64,000 bases of DNA from Orientallactaga sibirica (GCA_036365145.1 JAEOAD010002373.1:62001-126000), one strand, 5' to 3'; counted from the stretch's first letter, positions 1 to 10,874 are shown. Notes: a model not told the origin generated them from the letters alone. Numbers and translations: made by a program.

Positions 1-95
1 TCAGTGCTGGAAACTGATGTGCATGCTTTATTTTATTTTTGCAAAAACTCATCAGTAATTGTTTAATTAAATTAAATTAATTAATTAATTAATTA

Positions 96-237
96 TTTTT
101 TCAAGGTATGGTCTTGCTCTAGCCCAGGCTGACCTGGAATTCACTATGTAGGCTCAGGCTGGCCTCAATCTCACCACCATCCTCCTACCTCTGCCTCCAG
201 AGTGCTGGGATTAAAGGTGTGCACTACCATGCCCGGC
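96..237 (-). mobile_element. B1 SINE (7SL-derived), antisense
   Basis: On the plus strand it opens with a T-rich tail, runs through the B1 signatures GGCTGACCTGGAATTCACTATGTAG and GTGCTGGGATTAAAGG in complement, and ends at GCCCGGC, the complement of the B1 head. The order puts the element on the minus strand. An AT-rich (TTAA)n stretch at 62-95 abuts its tail. It is nearly full length. Confidence 0.9.
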
Positions 238-263
238 AAGTAATTGCTTTATAAAGTGTTCTC

Positions 264-470
264 TGGGCTAGAGAGCTGGCAAAGCAGTTAAGGCTTTTGT
301 CTGCAAAGCCTAACAACCCAGGTTTGATTCCATAGTTCCCACACAAAGCCAGATGCATGAAGAGGCACATGCATCTGGAGTTTGTTTGCATTGGCAAGTG
401 GCCCTGCTGAGCCCATTTCTCTCTCTCTCTCTCTCTCTCTGTGTTTGCAAATAAAGAAATAAATAAAAAA
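264..470 (+). mobile_element. DIP-like tRNA-derived SINE (B2 superfamily)
   Basis: The head GGCTAGAGAGCTGGCAAAGCAGTTAAGG matches the B2/DIP head, and the pol III B box is near GGTTTGATTCC at about 320. The body (CCAGATGCATG, GCATCTGGAGT) is followed by a (CT)n tract and an A-rich (AAATAA)n tail. This is the forward form of the commonest SINE in the window. Confidence 0.85.
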
Positions 471-591
471 GTTTCCTGACTATGAATACAAAGAAGGCAT
501 TATTTTAATAGAAAGCTAAATCCATCTAGTTACAAAGATACAGTATTATTTGAAATGGTTTAAGAAACATAAAAAATTCATTTGCTACTTT

Positions 592-607
592 AAAAAATAT
601 GTAAGTA
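592..607 (+). repeat. 5' target-site duplication of the full-length L1
   Basis: AAAAAATATGTAAGTA here is repeated without mismatch at 8253-8268, just after the L1 A-rich end. The preceding bases are CTTT, so the bottom strand reads TTTTTT/AAAG at the nick, the preferred L1 endonuclease site. This fixes the 5' boundary of the insertion at 608. Confidence 0.9.
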
Positions 608-681
608 GAGGATACTGAGGATGACCAGGGGGCATGGCCGTTGAGAAGGAAGGTTTTCTTCTTTTTTAAAAAAATAATTTG

Positions 682-692
682 AAGATGGCGGC
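682..692 (+). promoter_or_regulatory. YY1 motif in L1 5' UTR
   Basis: AAGATGGCGGC is a consensus YY1 site. In human L1 a YY1 site close to the 5' end positions transcription initiation. Here it lies about 75 bp inside the insertion boundary, further in than the human placement (about +13 to +21). Function is inferred from the motif and its position only. Confidence 0.6.
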
Positions 693-855
693 ATAGGAGC
701 CACGCCAAACCGGATCAGGCAGAGAATCAAGAAAAACTACACTCATCTGAGGAAGAGAGCAGAATATTTTCTCCGGGAAATAGCGGAGAAGCAAAAGACA
801 GCCAGAAACCCACTGTGGAGAGTGCGGCCCCCGGCAGCTCGCTCCCCAACACGCC

Positions 856-985
856 GCGGGCTCCCCAGCCGCGGACTCCCCAGCCGCGGGCTCCCCAGCC
901 GCGGGCTCCCCAGCCGCGGGCTCCCCAGCCGTGGGCTCCCCAGCCTCGGGCTCCCCAGCCGCGGGCTCCCCATCCGTGGGCTCCC
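856..985 (+). repeat. 15-bp GC-rich minisatellite in L1 5' UTR
   Basis: Eight consecutive 15-bp units (856-975) of consensus GCGGGCTCCCCAGCC, followed by a partial unit to 985. Units differ by one or two bases (for example GCGGACT at 871, GTGGGCT at 931, TCGGGCT at 946). CpG dinucleotides recur at unit junctions, making this the most CpG-dense stretch seen in the window. A 15-bp period is divisible by three and the unit has no stop in any of six frames, which explains the overlapping long open frames here. Confidence 0.97.
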
Positions 986-1977
986 AGCGGCTTCGCTCCA
1001 CCCCAAGAGCACCCCAGCAACTTCACTTCACTCAGCCGGCTCCCCAACGGATCGGCACCAAGACTCCAACTCTCGATCCAAAGCTTCCAACCAGGTCAGC
1101 TAAGCCCCGCTGAGCTTCTGCTGCAAACGCCGCCCGAACAAACAAACAAACAAACAAAAAAAAGGGACTTTTCAACCTCATCAGTCTCCTCACAGAGCCC
1201 AGAAATCAAAGAAAAATCTCATGGAGCTACTGAAAGAGACACACCCGTGAGTTGCTGCAGGCTTCCTGAATTCGCCCATCCCCAATCATCAGCTCCCCAG
1301 GGAATTGGTAGAATCGAACAACAACCAGTGGCAAATTTGAACCACATCGTCAACACCGCCCCCAGCTGACCTGACCCAAGCTCCACAGCCCAGGTAACGA
1401 GGTGGGCACCCAGCATTGGTGAGTTTAAAAGCCACACCAAAAGATAACAAAGGCCTGCATTGGAAGTGCTAACCACTCTTTCCAGGTCAAGGCAGGGTAT
1501 GTATTACATATTTGTGGGTGGCTTTACCATTTTCAAATAAGCTGAATGTGAGGGGTTGAATATTGCTATCTGTACTACTTATAGATTTAAAGGGCCTTTA
1601 TCTTTTGCTTCAGTTATTATTGAGGACAGGGTCTGATTCCCAAGCTGACAGGACTAAGGAGTGGACCATCACATGCCCTTAGGGATTTTAACCCTATAGG
1701 ACTGGTTGTCTCAATTCTCACACTTGTATACTCTGTGTTCATGTCAATTGAATGTGTATTTTGCTCTGTTGAAGTTTAGAACTTGCATCGAAATTGTTCC
1801 ACCAGTCCACTACAATAATTGCTTAACAAGCAAACTCAACAGCTAGAGTACTTCTACTTAAGTACAAGTGCTACACTTGACACCTTAAACTCATATCCTA
1901 AAATAATATAAAGGTGGATCACAACACCTAAGAACACTGAAGATAAATAGGAAACCTAAGCATCAAAGCAATCCAGG

Positions 1978-3075
1978 ATGCAAAAGTCACTACATTATAA
2001 TACAAGAAACACAAAGAATCAAGACAATGCAATCCCACCAAAAATTGCAAATCCATCAGATAGGTCCAACAATGAGACTGTTTTAGATGAAATTCCTGAC
2101 AAAGATTTCAAGGGAATGATGATATCTATGCTCAAAGAAATGAAAGAAGAAATGAAAGCAATCCGAGAAGAAAACAAAGGAATTAGAGAAGAAAACAAAC
2201 TGTTGAAGGAGATTACAGAGAAACAGTTTAATGAAATAAAAAGGTCATTAGAGGACATGAACAAGGAAATAGAACTACTGAAGAAAAACCAGGCTGAAAT
2301 CTTAACATTGAAGAACACAGTCAGTGAAATAAAAACTCTGTGGAAAGTCTCACTAGTAGAATGGATGAAGGAGAGGACAGAATATCCAAGCTAGAAGACG
2401 AGGTGGCAGATCTATCACAGTCCAACAAAGAGAAAGACAAGCTAATAGAAAGGTATGAATGGGAACTCCAAGACATGAGGGACACTATGAAAAGATCAAA
2501 CATAAGAATTCAAGGTATAGCAGAAGGGGAAGAATTTCAATCCAGAGGCTTGGTAGGTGTTTTCCATAAAATCATAGAAGAAAATTTTCCCCAAATTGGG
2601 AAAGAAATGCCAATGCAGATACAAGAAGCATTTAGAACACCAAACAGACAAAACCTAGAAAGAACCTCTTCTTGCCATGTTATAATTAAACTACTAAATA
2701 CACAAACCAAAGAAAGTATACTGAAAGCAGTTAGAGAGAAAAAAGCAAATGACATTTAAGGGGAAACCCATCAGGGTCACAGCAGATTACTCAACACAAA
2801 CCCTAAAAGCCAGGAGGGCCTGGAGTGATGTATTCCAAGTTCTGAAAGATAAAAACTGTCAACCAAGATTACTTTATCCTGCAAAGCTTTCTATCCAAAT
2901 TGATGGAGAAATAAGGACATTCCACAACAAAGACAGGCTAAAGGAATTTATGACAACTAAGCCAGCTCTACAGAAAATACTTGTAGGAATCATTTATGCT
3001 GAAGAAAAAGCAAAACACACACAGCAGGAAATAGGAAAAAAGAAATCATATTCAACAGTTAGAACAAGTGAGTAA
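1978..3075 (+). pseudogene. L1 ORF1 (ORF1p-like RNA-binding protein), frameshifted
   Basis: ORF1p is the trimeric nucleic-acid chaperone that coats L1 RNA. The ATG is at 1978 and the stop at 3073. The 1098-bp span would encode about 365 residues, close to the mouse and human proteins. The first part shows a heptad-rich coiled coil (MLKEMKEEMKAIREEN onward). The RRM begins at NIRIQGIAEGEE, and the C-terminal domain has YPAKLSIQIDGEI. The reading frame drops by one base near 2330-2340 (after VSEIKT) and is restored by a +1 shift near 2738-2752 (before GKPIR), so the net length stays a multiple of three. The first shift would end translation at 2394, removing the RRM and C-terminal domain, so the copy is null. 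Confidence 0.93.
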
Positions 3076-3109
3076 AAAGAAAACCAGGAAGAACTACAAA
3101 ACAAGAAAA

Positions 3110-6100
3110 ATGGACAGATCAAATACATATCTTTCAATAATAACTCTTAATATCAATGGCCTCAATGCCCCAATCAAAAGACATAGACTTGCAGACTGGA
3201 TTAAAAAGCAGGATCCTACCATCTGTTGCCTTCAGGAAACTCACATCCGATTAAAAGATAGAAACATTCTTAGGGTGAAAGGCTGGAAAAAGATATATCA
3301 AGCAAATGGACCTAGAAAACAAGCAGGGGTTGCCATTCTAATTTCTGACAGGATAGACTTCAAACCAACATTAGTGAGGAGAGATAAAGCAGGTCACTTT
3401 ATACTAATTAAAGGAACACTCCAACAGGAGGATATCACAATCCTAAACATTTATGCTCCCAACACGGGGGCCCCCAATTACATCAAACAAACACTATCGG
3501 ACTTAAGGTCAGAGATAACACCTAACACAATAGTAGTGGGTGACTTCAATACCCCGCTCTCATCACTTGACAGGTCTACCCAATAAAAAATAAACAGAGA
3601 AACAACTGCATTAAATGATATCATGGAACAAATGGACCTAACAGATATATACAGAATATTCCATCCAAATACTGCAGAATATACATTCTTCTCAGCGGCA
3701 CATGGGTCATTCTCTAAAATAGACCATATGATAGGACACAAATCAAATCTCAACAAATACAGGAAAATTGAAATAATCCCTTGTATGCTATCTGACCACA
3801 ATGGGATTAAACTGCAAATCAACAACAAGAAAAACTACAGAGCATACAGAAATTCATGGAGACTAAACAGTACATTATTGAATGACGCATGGGTCATTGA
3901 AGAAATTAAGAAGGAAATCAAGAAATTCATAGAATCAAATGATGATGAGAATACAACATACCAAAACCTGTGGGACACAATGAAGGCAGTCCTACGAGGG
4001 AAATTTATAGCTCTAAGTGCCTATATTAAGAAACTAGAGAGTTCACAACTAAACAATTTAATGCTTCACCTTAAGGCCTTGGAAAGAGAAGAACAAGGCA
4101 AACTAAAAATCAGTAGACAGGAAGAAATAATAAAGGTTAGGGTAGAAATTAATGAAATGGAAACCAAAAAAACAATCAAAAAAATCAATGAAACAAAGAG
4201 TTGGTTCTTTGAAAGGATTAACAAGATTGACAAACCCTTAGCAAATCTGACCAAAAGAAAGAGAGAAGAGACAAAAATTGATAAAATTAGAGATGAAAAA
4301 GGCAACATCACAACAGATACCAAAGAAATTCAGAAAATCATACGGACATACTTTAAGAATATATATGCCTCTAAGTTTGAAAACCTGAAAGAAATGGATG
4401 ATTTCCTTGATTTATATGACCTACCAAAATTAAATCAAGATGAGATAAACCATTTAAATAGACCTATAACAACCACAGAGATCCAAGCAGTCATAAAAAG
4501 TCTCCCAATTAAAAAAAGCCCAGGCCCAGATGGATTCACTACTAAATTTTACCAGACATTCCTGGAAGATCTAACACCAATGCTTCTCAAACTTTTCCAT
4601 AAAATAGAAGAGGAAGGAATTCTCCCAAAATCCTTCTATGAAGCCAGCATCACCCTGATACCCAAACCGGACAAAGACAGATCAAAAAAAGAAAACTATA
4701 GACCAATCTCCCTCATGAACATAGATGCAAAAATTCTCAACAAAATACTGGCAAACAGAATACAAGAATATATCAGAAAGATTATTCACCCTGACCAAGT
4801 AGGCTTTATCCCAGAGATGCAGGGATGGTTCAACATATGCAAATCCATAAATGTAATACACCATATAAATGGTCTGAAGGACAAAAATCACATGGTCATC
4901 TCAATAGATGCAGAAAAGGCATTTGACAAAATCCAACACCCCTTCATGGTGAAAGTACTACAGAAACTTGGAATAGAAGGTACATATCTCAACATAATAA
5001 AAGCTATTTATGACAAACCTACAGCCAACATAATACTTAATGGGGAAAAACTTGAAGCTTTTCCTCTAAATTCAGGAACAAGACAAGGGTGTCCACTTTC
5101 TCCACTATTATTTAATATAGTATTGGAAGTCTTAGCCATAGCAATAAGGCAAGAGGCACTCATAAAGGGGATACAAATCGGAAAGGAAGAGGTCAAATTA
5201 TCATTATTTGCAGATGATATGATTCTATACATAACAGATCCTAAGGACTCTACCAGCAAATTATTAGAGCTGATAAACACTTTTAGCAATGTAGCAGGAT
5301 ACAAAATAAACACAGAGAAATCAGTAGCTTTTCTATACACTAACAACAAACATGCAGAGGATGAAATCAGGGAATCTCTCCCATTCACAATTGCCTCAAA
5401 AAAAATAAAATACCTTGGAATAAACTTAACCAAGGAAGTGAAGGATCTCTACAATGAGAACTATAAAAAACTCGAGTGACAAATTGCAGAAGACACAAGG
5501 AAATGGAAAGACGTTCCATGCTCCTGGATTGGAAGAATCAATATAGTGAAAATGTCAATCTTACCCAAAGCAATCTACACATTTAATGCGATCCCCATTA
5601 AAATCCCAATAGCATTCTTCACAGAAATAGAAAAAACAATACTAAAATTCATCTGGAAACACAAAAAACCTCGAATAGCCAAAACAATTTTGCATAACAA
5701 AAATCAGGCAGGTGGTATAACCATACCCGATTTTAAGTTATACTACAAAGCCATAGTAACAAAAACAGCATGGTACTGGCACAAGGACAGACAGGTAGAT
5801 CAATGGAACAGAATAGAAGACCCAAATATTAATCCAGATAGCTACAGCTACCTGATTTTTGACAAAAACGCCAAAAATACTCATTGGAGAAAAGATAGCC
5901 TCTTTAACAAGTGGTGCTGGGAAAATTGGACATCTGTTTGTAAAAGGATAAACATAGATCCTTGTCTCTCTCCTTGTACAAGAATCAAGTCCAAATGGAT
6001 CAGGGACCTTAATATCAGACCTGAAACTCTGAAAATGCTAGAGGAAAAAGTAGGGGAAACTCTTCAACATATTGGAATAGGCAAGGACTTTCTGAATATA

Positions 6101-6933
6101 ACTCCAATTGCTCAGAGAATAAAAGCACTAATCAACCACTGGGACCTTATAAAATTACAAAGCTTTTGTACAGCAAAGGACACTGTGAATAGAGCAAAAA
6201 GACAACCTACAGAATGGGAGAAAATCTTTGCCAGTTATTCATCTGACAGAGGATTAATATCCAGAATATACAAAGAACTCAAAAAACAGAATAACAAGAA
6301 TTCAAACAACCCAGTTAAAAATGGGCTCTGGAACTAAATAGAGAATTCACGGAAGATGAAATACAGATGGCATATAAACATCTAAAAAAATGTTCTACAT
6401 CCTTAGCCATCAGGGAAATGCAAATTAAAACCACTTTGAGATTCCATATCACTCCTGTCAGAATGGCTGCCATCAAGAAAACAAATGACAATAAGTGTTG
6501 GCGTGGATGCGGAAAAACAGGAACACTTCTACACTGTTGGTGGGAATGTAAGCTGGTCCAGCCACTGTGGAAAGCAGTGTGGAGGTTCTTGAGACAGCTA
6601 GAAATAGATTTACCATATGATCCAGCTATAGCACTCCTAGGCATATATCCAGAGGACTCTTCTCACTTCCTTAGAGATACTTGCAAAACCATGTTTATTG
6701 CTGCTCTATTCACAATAGCTAGGAAATGGAAGCAGCCTAGATGTCCGTCCACAGATGAGTGGATAATAAAGTTGTGGCACATTTACACAATGGAGTTCTA
6801 TTCATCAGTAAAGAAAAATGAAATTATGAAATTTGCAGGGAAATGGATGGATCTGGAAAGGATTATACTTAGTGAGGTAACCCAGGCTCAGAAAGCCAAT
6901 CGTCACATGTTCTCTCTCATATGTGGATCCTAG
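3110..6933 (+). pseudogene. L1 ORF2 (endonuclease-reverse transcriptase), two stops and a frameshift
   Basis: ORF2p nicks target DNA and reverse-transcribes L1 RNA. Counting from ATG 3110, the endonuclease residues fall at the same numbers as in human ORF2p: N14 (3149), E43 in QETH (3236), D145 and N147 in GDFN (3542), D205 (3722) and H230 in SDH (3797). The RT active site is FADD at residues 701-704 (aspartates at 5213 and 5216), and a C-terminal CWRGC...HCWWEC cysteine motif starts near 6495. Lesions are TAA at codon 159 (3584), TGA at codon 790 (5477), and a one-base loss near 6325-6335 that moves the frame so it continues to TAG at 6931. The span corresponds to about 1274 residues, the human size. 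The first stop lies inside the endonuclease, so no functional product is expected. Confidence 0.96.
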
Positions 6934-8252
6934 CTACCAATGTATAGACTTGTGTATGAACTGGAACCAAAAATAGGTACCAGAAACCAGTAAGTGGGTA
7001 AAAGGCTATAAGGGAGGGAAGAAAGGGAAGGACTTAAGTGTATGGTAACACACATATATAAGTAGAAGAACTGAGTACAGGGAGGGAATGGCTAAGCGAG
7101 GCCATGGGAAGAGAATGCATACAAAAAGGGCAGGGGGAGGGACAATCTAAACTCAAGATATTATCAATAAGACATATGTAAAACTACTTTTTTGAATAAG
7201 GTCACGTCTAGAAGATGTAGACTGTTACTAGAAAATTTTCAGTACCTGGGATGGAACTCCTTCCAGTGAGATGTTGGCCAAGGAGGTCCCGATAGCCTCC
7301 AAAACATTAAGGCTTTTGCCAAAGCCCTTGGTTTCCCTAGAGAAATAGATAGTAAGACCCTATTGCTGAAGACATCTCATGCCTGAGAGGCAAGGACACT
7401 GAGAAAGCAAGCTGGTGCTGAGCAGAAAACCTTCTCCTGTAGACCAGCCAACTGAAAGCTGGAAAAGCTGCACTGCATGCAGCGTATGGGGAGACAGAAG
7501 CCATCAACAGTGAAAATAGTGGATGCTGAATATTCAAGCTTGGCCAGACAGGCCCAATGACTGAACGGGTGCAATAGTGGCGTGTCTACTCTTGGGGTAA
7601 CCAACTGCTCCATAATTGGACTGAAAGCCCTCTCTACGGGAGGGAATACATACCCGGTACTGAAAAACCTAAGTAAAAGTCTATGGTAGGTGAGGTCATG
7701 AGCCTTGGGGGTATAAGCCTGCTCATGTCTGACTTAATGTATATATTATTCCCACCAAGCTGCCCTGGGGACACTACACTAAATGTTCATGTCCACATAT
7801 TAACGCTATTCTCACTTCTGGCTAGAGAAGCTTCTCTTTTCAGATGGTGATGACCACTGGGATGACACAAAAGGCAACATAGTGCTGAGAATAAGGGATG
7901 GAGGAGTGCCTAGCACTGAAACACCTCTGTCACATCCTCCAGTGGCTCAGGGACCATTGCGGAAGAGGGGGCAGATAGAATGGAAGAGCCAAAGGAAGGA
8001 TATGACCTCTTACTATGCAGCTGCCCAGACAGAAATTGGCCTCGATATCCATGATCTTGCAGTGCCTAGCAATACCTTTGCAAGACCCTCAAAATAGAAG
8101 AGAAAGATGATGTCATCAAATTAGGAGAGAGACTAATGGAGAAAGGGAGGGGTATGATGGAGACCGGAGTTCTAAAGTGGAATGGGGGAGGGGAGGGAAA
8201 TATCAGGTGGGGTTTTTTTTGGTATGTAAGATTAAAAGTCAATAAAAATTTA
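6934..8252 (+). other. L1 3' UTR (type A), unusually long
   Basis: About 1.3 kb between the ORF2 stop and the A-rich end. The same sequence recurs as truncated copies at 16806-17830 (minus), 21197-21957 (minus) and 58587-59275 (plus), confirming that it belongs to the element. It contains purine-rich runs, including GGGGGAGGGGAGGG at about 8183. AATAAA is present in GTCAATAAAAATTT at about 8238, a plausible polyadenylation signal just before the 3' end. The human L1 3' UTR is about 0.2 kb. Confidence 0.85.
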
Positions 8253-8268
8253 AAAAAATATGTAAGTA
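8253..8268 (+). repeat. 3' target-site duplication of the full-length L1
   Basis: AAAAAATATGTAAGTA is identical to 592-607. It follows the A-rich end, so the first As could belong to either the tail or the duplication. Confidence 0.9.
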
Positions 8269-8367
8269 TATTTAGGGGTGTGGAGGGAAAATATATAAGC
8301 ATATTTAGTAACTATAATTAAAGCCTATAAGACTTGGGCAATGTAATCTTGAATAAGAACTAATTTT

Positions 8368-8511
8368 GCTGGGTTTGGTGGCATACACCTTTTATTCTAG
8401 CACTTAGGAGGCAGAGGTAGGAGGATCACTGTGAGTTTGAGGCCAGCCTGAGCCTATATAGTGAATTCCAGGTCAGCCCAGGATCGAGCAAAACCCTACC
8501 TAGAAAAAAAA
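8368..8511 (+). mobile_element. B1 SINE
   Basis: It starts GCTGGGTTTGGTGGCATACACC, the B1 head with several substitutions, continues with GAGGCAGAGGTAGGAGG and GAGGCCAGCCTGAGC, and ends in an A-rich tail. Confidence 0.9.
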
Positions 8512-8553
8512 CCTATATATATATGCTTTGAATTAAACATTTTCTTCTTTTTT

Positions 8554-8786
8554 TGTTTATTTTTATTTATTTATTTGAGAGTAACAGATAGAGAAAGAGA
8601 CAGAGAGAGGCAGAGAGAGTGAGAGAGAATGGGCACACCAGGGCCTCCAGCCACTGCAAACGAACTCTAGATGCATGCACCACCTTGTGCATCTGGCTTA
8701 CGTGAGTACTGGGGAATTGAGCCTCAAACCAAGTTCCTTAGGCTTCACAGGCAAGTTCTTAACCACTAAGCTATCTCTCCAGCCCC
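8554..8786 (-). mobile_element. DIP-like SINE, antisense, with TSD
   Basis: The plus-strand order is T-rich tail, (GA)-rich tract, GGGCACACCAGGGCCTCC, GCATCTGGCTTACG, and finally TAAGCTATCTCTCCAGCC, the complement of the head. A 19-bp duplication, AAACATTTTCTTCTTTTTT, is present at 8535-8553 and 8787-8805, fixing both ends. Confidence 0.92.
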
Positions 8787-8805
8787 AAACATTTTCTTCT
8801 TTTTT

Positions 8806-9013
8806 AAAAAAAAATTTTATTTTTATTTATGTATTTGAGAGAGAAAGAGAGAAAAAGGGAGAGAGAATGGGCACACCAGGGCCTCTAGCCACTACAAATG
8901 TATCCCAGACTGATGCACCCCCTTGTGCATCTGGCTTATGTGGGTCCTGGGGCATAAAACCGTGGTCCTTCAGCTTTGCAGGCAAGGGCCTGAACTATAT
9001 ATATATCCAGCCC
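8806..9013 (-). mobile_element. DIP-like SINE, antisense, damaged head
   Basis: A second copy in the same orientation, directly beside the previous one. Its head region (complement) is replaced by a short (AT)n run before CCAGCCC. TATTTTCTTCTTTTA follows at 9016, a third version of the target sequence that flanks the neighbouring copy. Confidence 0.88.
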
Positions 9014-10874
9014 TATATTTTCTTCTTTTATTATATAAATTGTATGGTGCAAGCTTCTAGGAAATAGAGGTAACAAAGTACTTCAAAACTCGAGAAAAGA
9101 AAATTCAAGTTCCACAGATGAGAGGGATAGGAGCTGATTTGCTCAAACTGCATTTCTTAGCCCATGGGGACATTTTATGGAGAATAACTTCTTTGATCCA
9201 CAGGAAACTTTGTGCAGACACAGCATGTAGCCTCAGGGACTTTGTCACTTTCTTGCTTGTCCCTTAAGGGACAAGCACTAAATAATGCTCCAAGCTTTTT
9301 GTTTTCCAATATTAAAATGAAACAAGCCAAATTCTGTGGTATGTACAAAATCCAGACACATTCCTAGATTAAAAAAAAAAAAAAAGCAGGTGGCAGCAGC
9401 TCACGCAGTGTGGTGAGGATGGCTGCAAAGTGGAGGACACGGGGGCAGCAGCTACCAGGATACAACCTATGTTCCTATGTGGATCACCAGCTTATGTTGC
9501 CAGACTTTCAAATATTGGCTTGCAATCTCTATGCTTTAAAATGTGGCGGATAACCTCAAACATTCATAAATATTGTGCATGCAAAAAACACGTCTCTGTT
9601 AAACAAATGGATGAGCATTTTGAAACCCTTGAGATAACTGGCTTTTACAATTCACCTTCAAATACTGATATTTCATGACTCTATACAGATAGATAATAAT
9701 AAGAGTGATAATGTCAAGCCAGCTATTAACAACATTGAAGTATTATTGCTGGCTCAATGACATATTGAAGTATGTTAGTGTTCTATGTTGAATTGTTAAA
9801 CTATGACAACTATTTTCAGTTATTGAGAAAGAAAAAGCATTTTGAAGACTTCAGTCCATATATGAGAAAGCTTTTAGGATACCTGTAAGAAGAGCTTCTA
9901 TGAAACATTAATGCACAAGTGTGCTAGGTGGCTGGGGATTGGCATGTAAACCCCAATGGGGTAGTAACTTGGGACTGGATTTATGGGAGTGAACTCAATC
10001 ACCAAGTGTATTACTAAAAGGATGGTAAAAGCCTATGTAAGGATCCAGTTATTGGTCACATGACCTGATCTAGGGAAGAGATAAAAGTTTATATGGATCT
10101 CATGGAAAGTTGCCAATGCTTGCCTCTATAATACATGATCAAACTCTGACAAAAAACTACTCCTGGGAGTTTGGCATTGAATTAGAAGGGCTGCAGCTCT
10201 CATTTCTGCTGTTGTCAGATACCCAGGCATGGCTCTCTAATATTCTGCTAATTTAGAATTCAGAAGATAGAAGCCCTATTCTAATGTCTCAGTTGCATTT
10301 CTTCCTTTGCTATATCTGCTTGAACATAGAACAGAGCTATTGGAAACATTAATGTGAGACATGTCCCATATACTATGCTATAATTTTCCTAGGATTAATA
10401 TTATACACATAGAGATTGAAAGTTGTCAGATTTAAGAATATTATCTCATGATTCCTGCAAAAACATACATGTACTTGTCAAGGATATATATTTTTTTGCT
10501 TCTGAAAGTCCGAAAGTTAATCTGACTTGTGCTAATAAGGAGATGATTTTATTTTCAAATAGAAATCACCAGAAATGGAAGTCTTTTAGCTTAGGAAAAT
10601 ACTTGTTTCTGTAATAAAAGAGGTAGAAATTAATGTGCCCAGGGTAATGGGAAAAGAGGTGGAGGACAGAAAAGGAAGGAGAGTGAGGAGGTAGATGAGT
10701 GAAGGCGCTGAATATAGATCCTATTTGAAACCTACCAAAATCTTCAATAGAGTCAAATGAACTCATTAATTTTTAAAGAAAAATTTACATTTAAGTTGTT
10801 TAGAATCTCTGACAAATTCTTTAAAACTTATTTTTCTAAAACTTTAGAAATGTATAGAAATTTAGAAATTTTTA

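Larger units (their letters stand above)
608..8252 (+). mobile_element. Full-length LINE-1 retrotransposon, inactivated
   Basis: A ~7.6-kb L1 with 5' UTR (608-1977), ORF1 (1978-3075), a 34-bp spacer, ORF2 (3110-6933), a ~1.3-kb 3' UTR and an A-rich 3' end. A perfect 16-bp duplication brackets it, so it inserted as one unit at a TTTT/AA-type site by target-primed reverse transcription. Both ORFs are broken, so this copy cannot mobilise itself. The clean duplication beside several disabling mutations suggests middle age, although some lesions could have been inherited from a defective source. Both the 3' UTR length and the 5' UTR minisatellite differ from the human and mouse L1s I know, which fits a separate rodent lineage. 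Confidence 0.95.

Noticed and set aside
264..330. tRNA gene suggested by A- and B-box-like motifs in SINE heads
   Set aside because: The motif belongs to the many-copy SINE; no cloverleaf or mature 3' end can be drawn.
856..985. CRISPR-like array
   Set aside because: Units are contiguous with no spacers, GC-rich, and lie in a eukaryotic L1 5' UTR.
815..1369. 184-codon proline/arginine-rich open frame over the L1 5' UTR, and antisense frames of 89-111 codons
   Set aside because: They arise because the 15-bp unit has no stop in any frame. Starts are GTG or TTG, and no domain is visible. Kept as a finding about the repeat, not annotated as genes.
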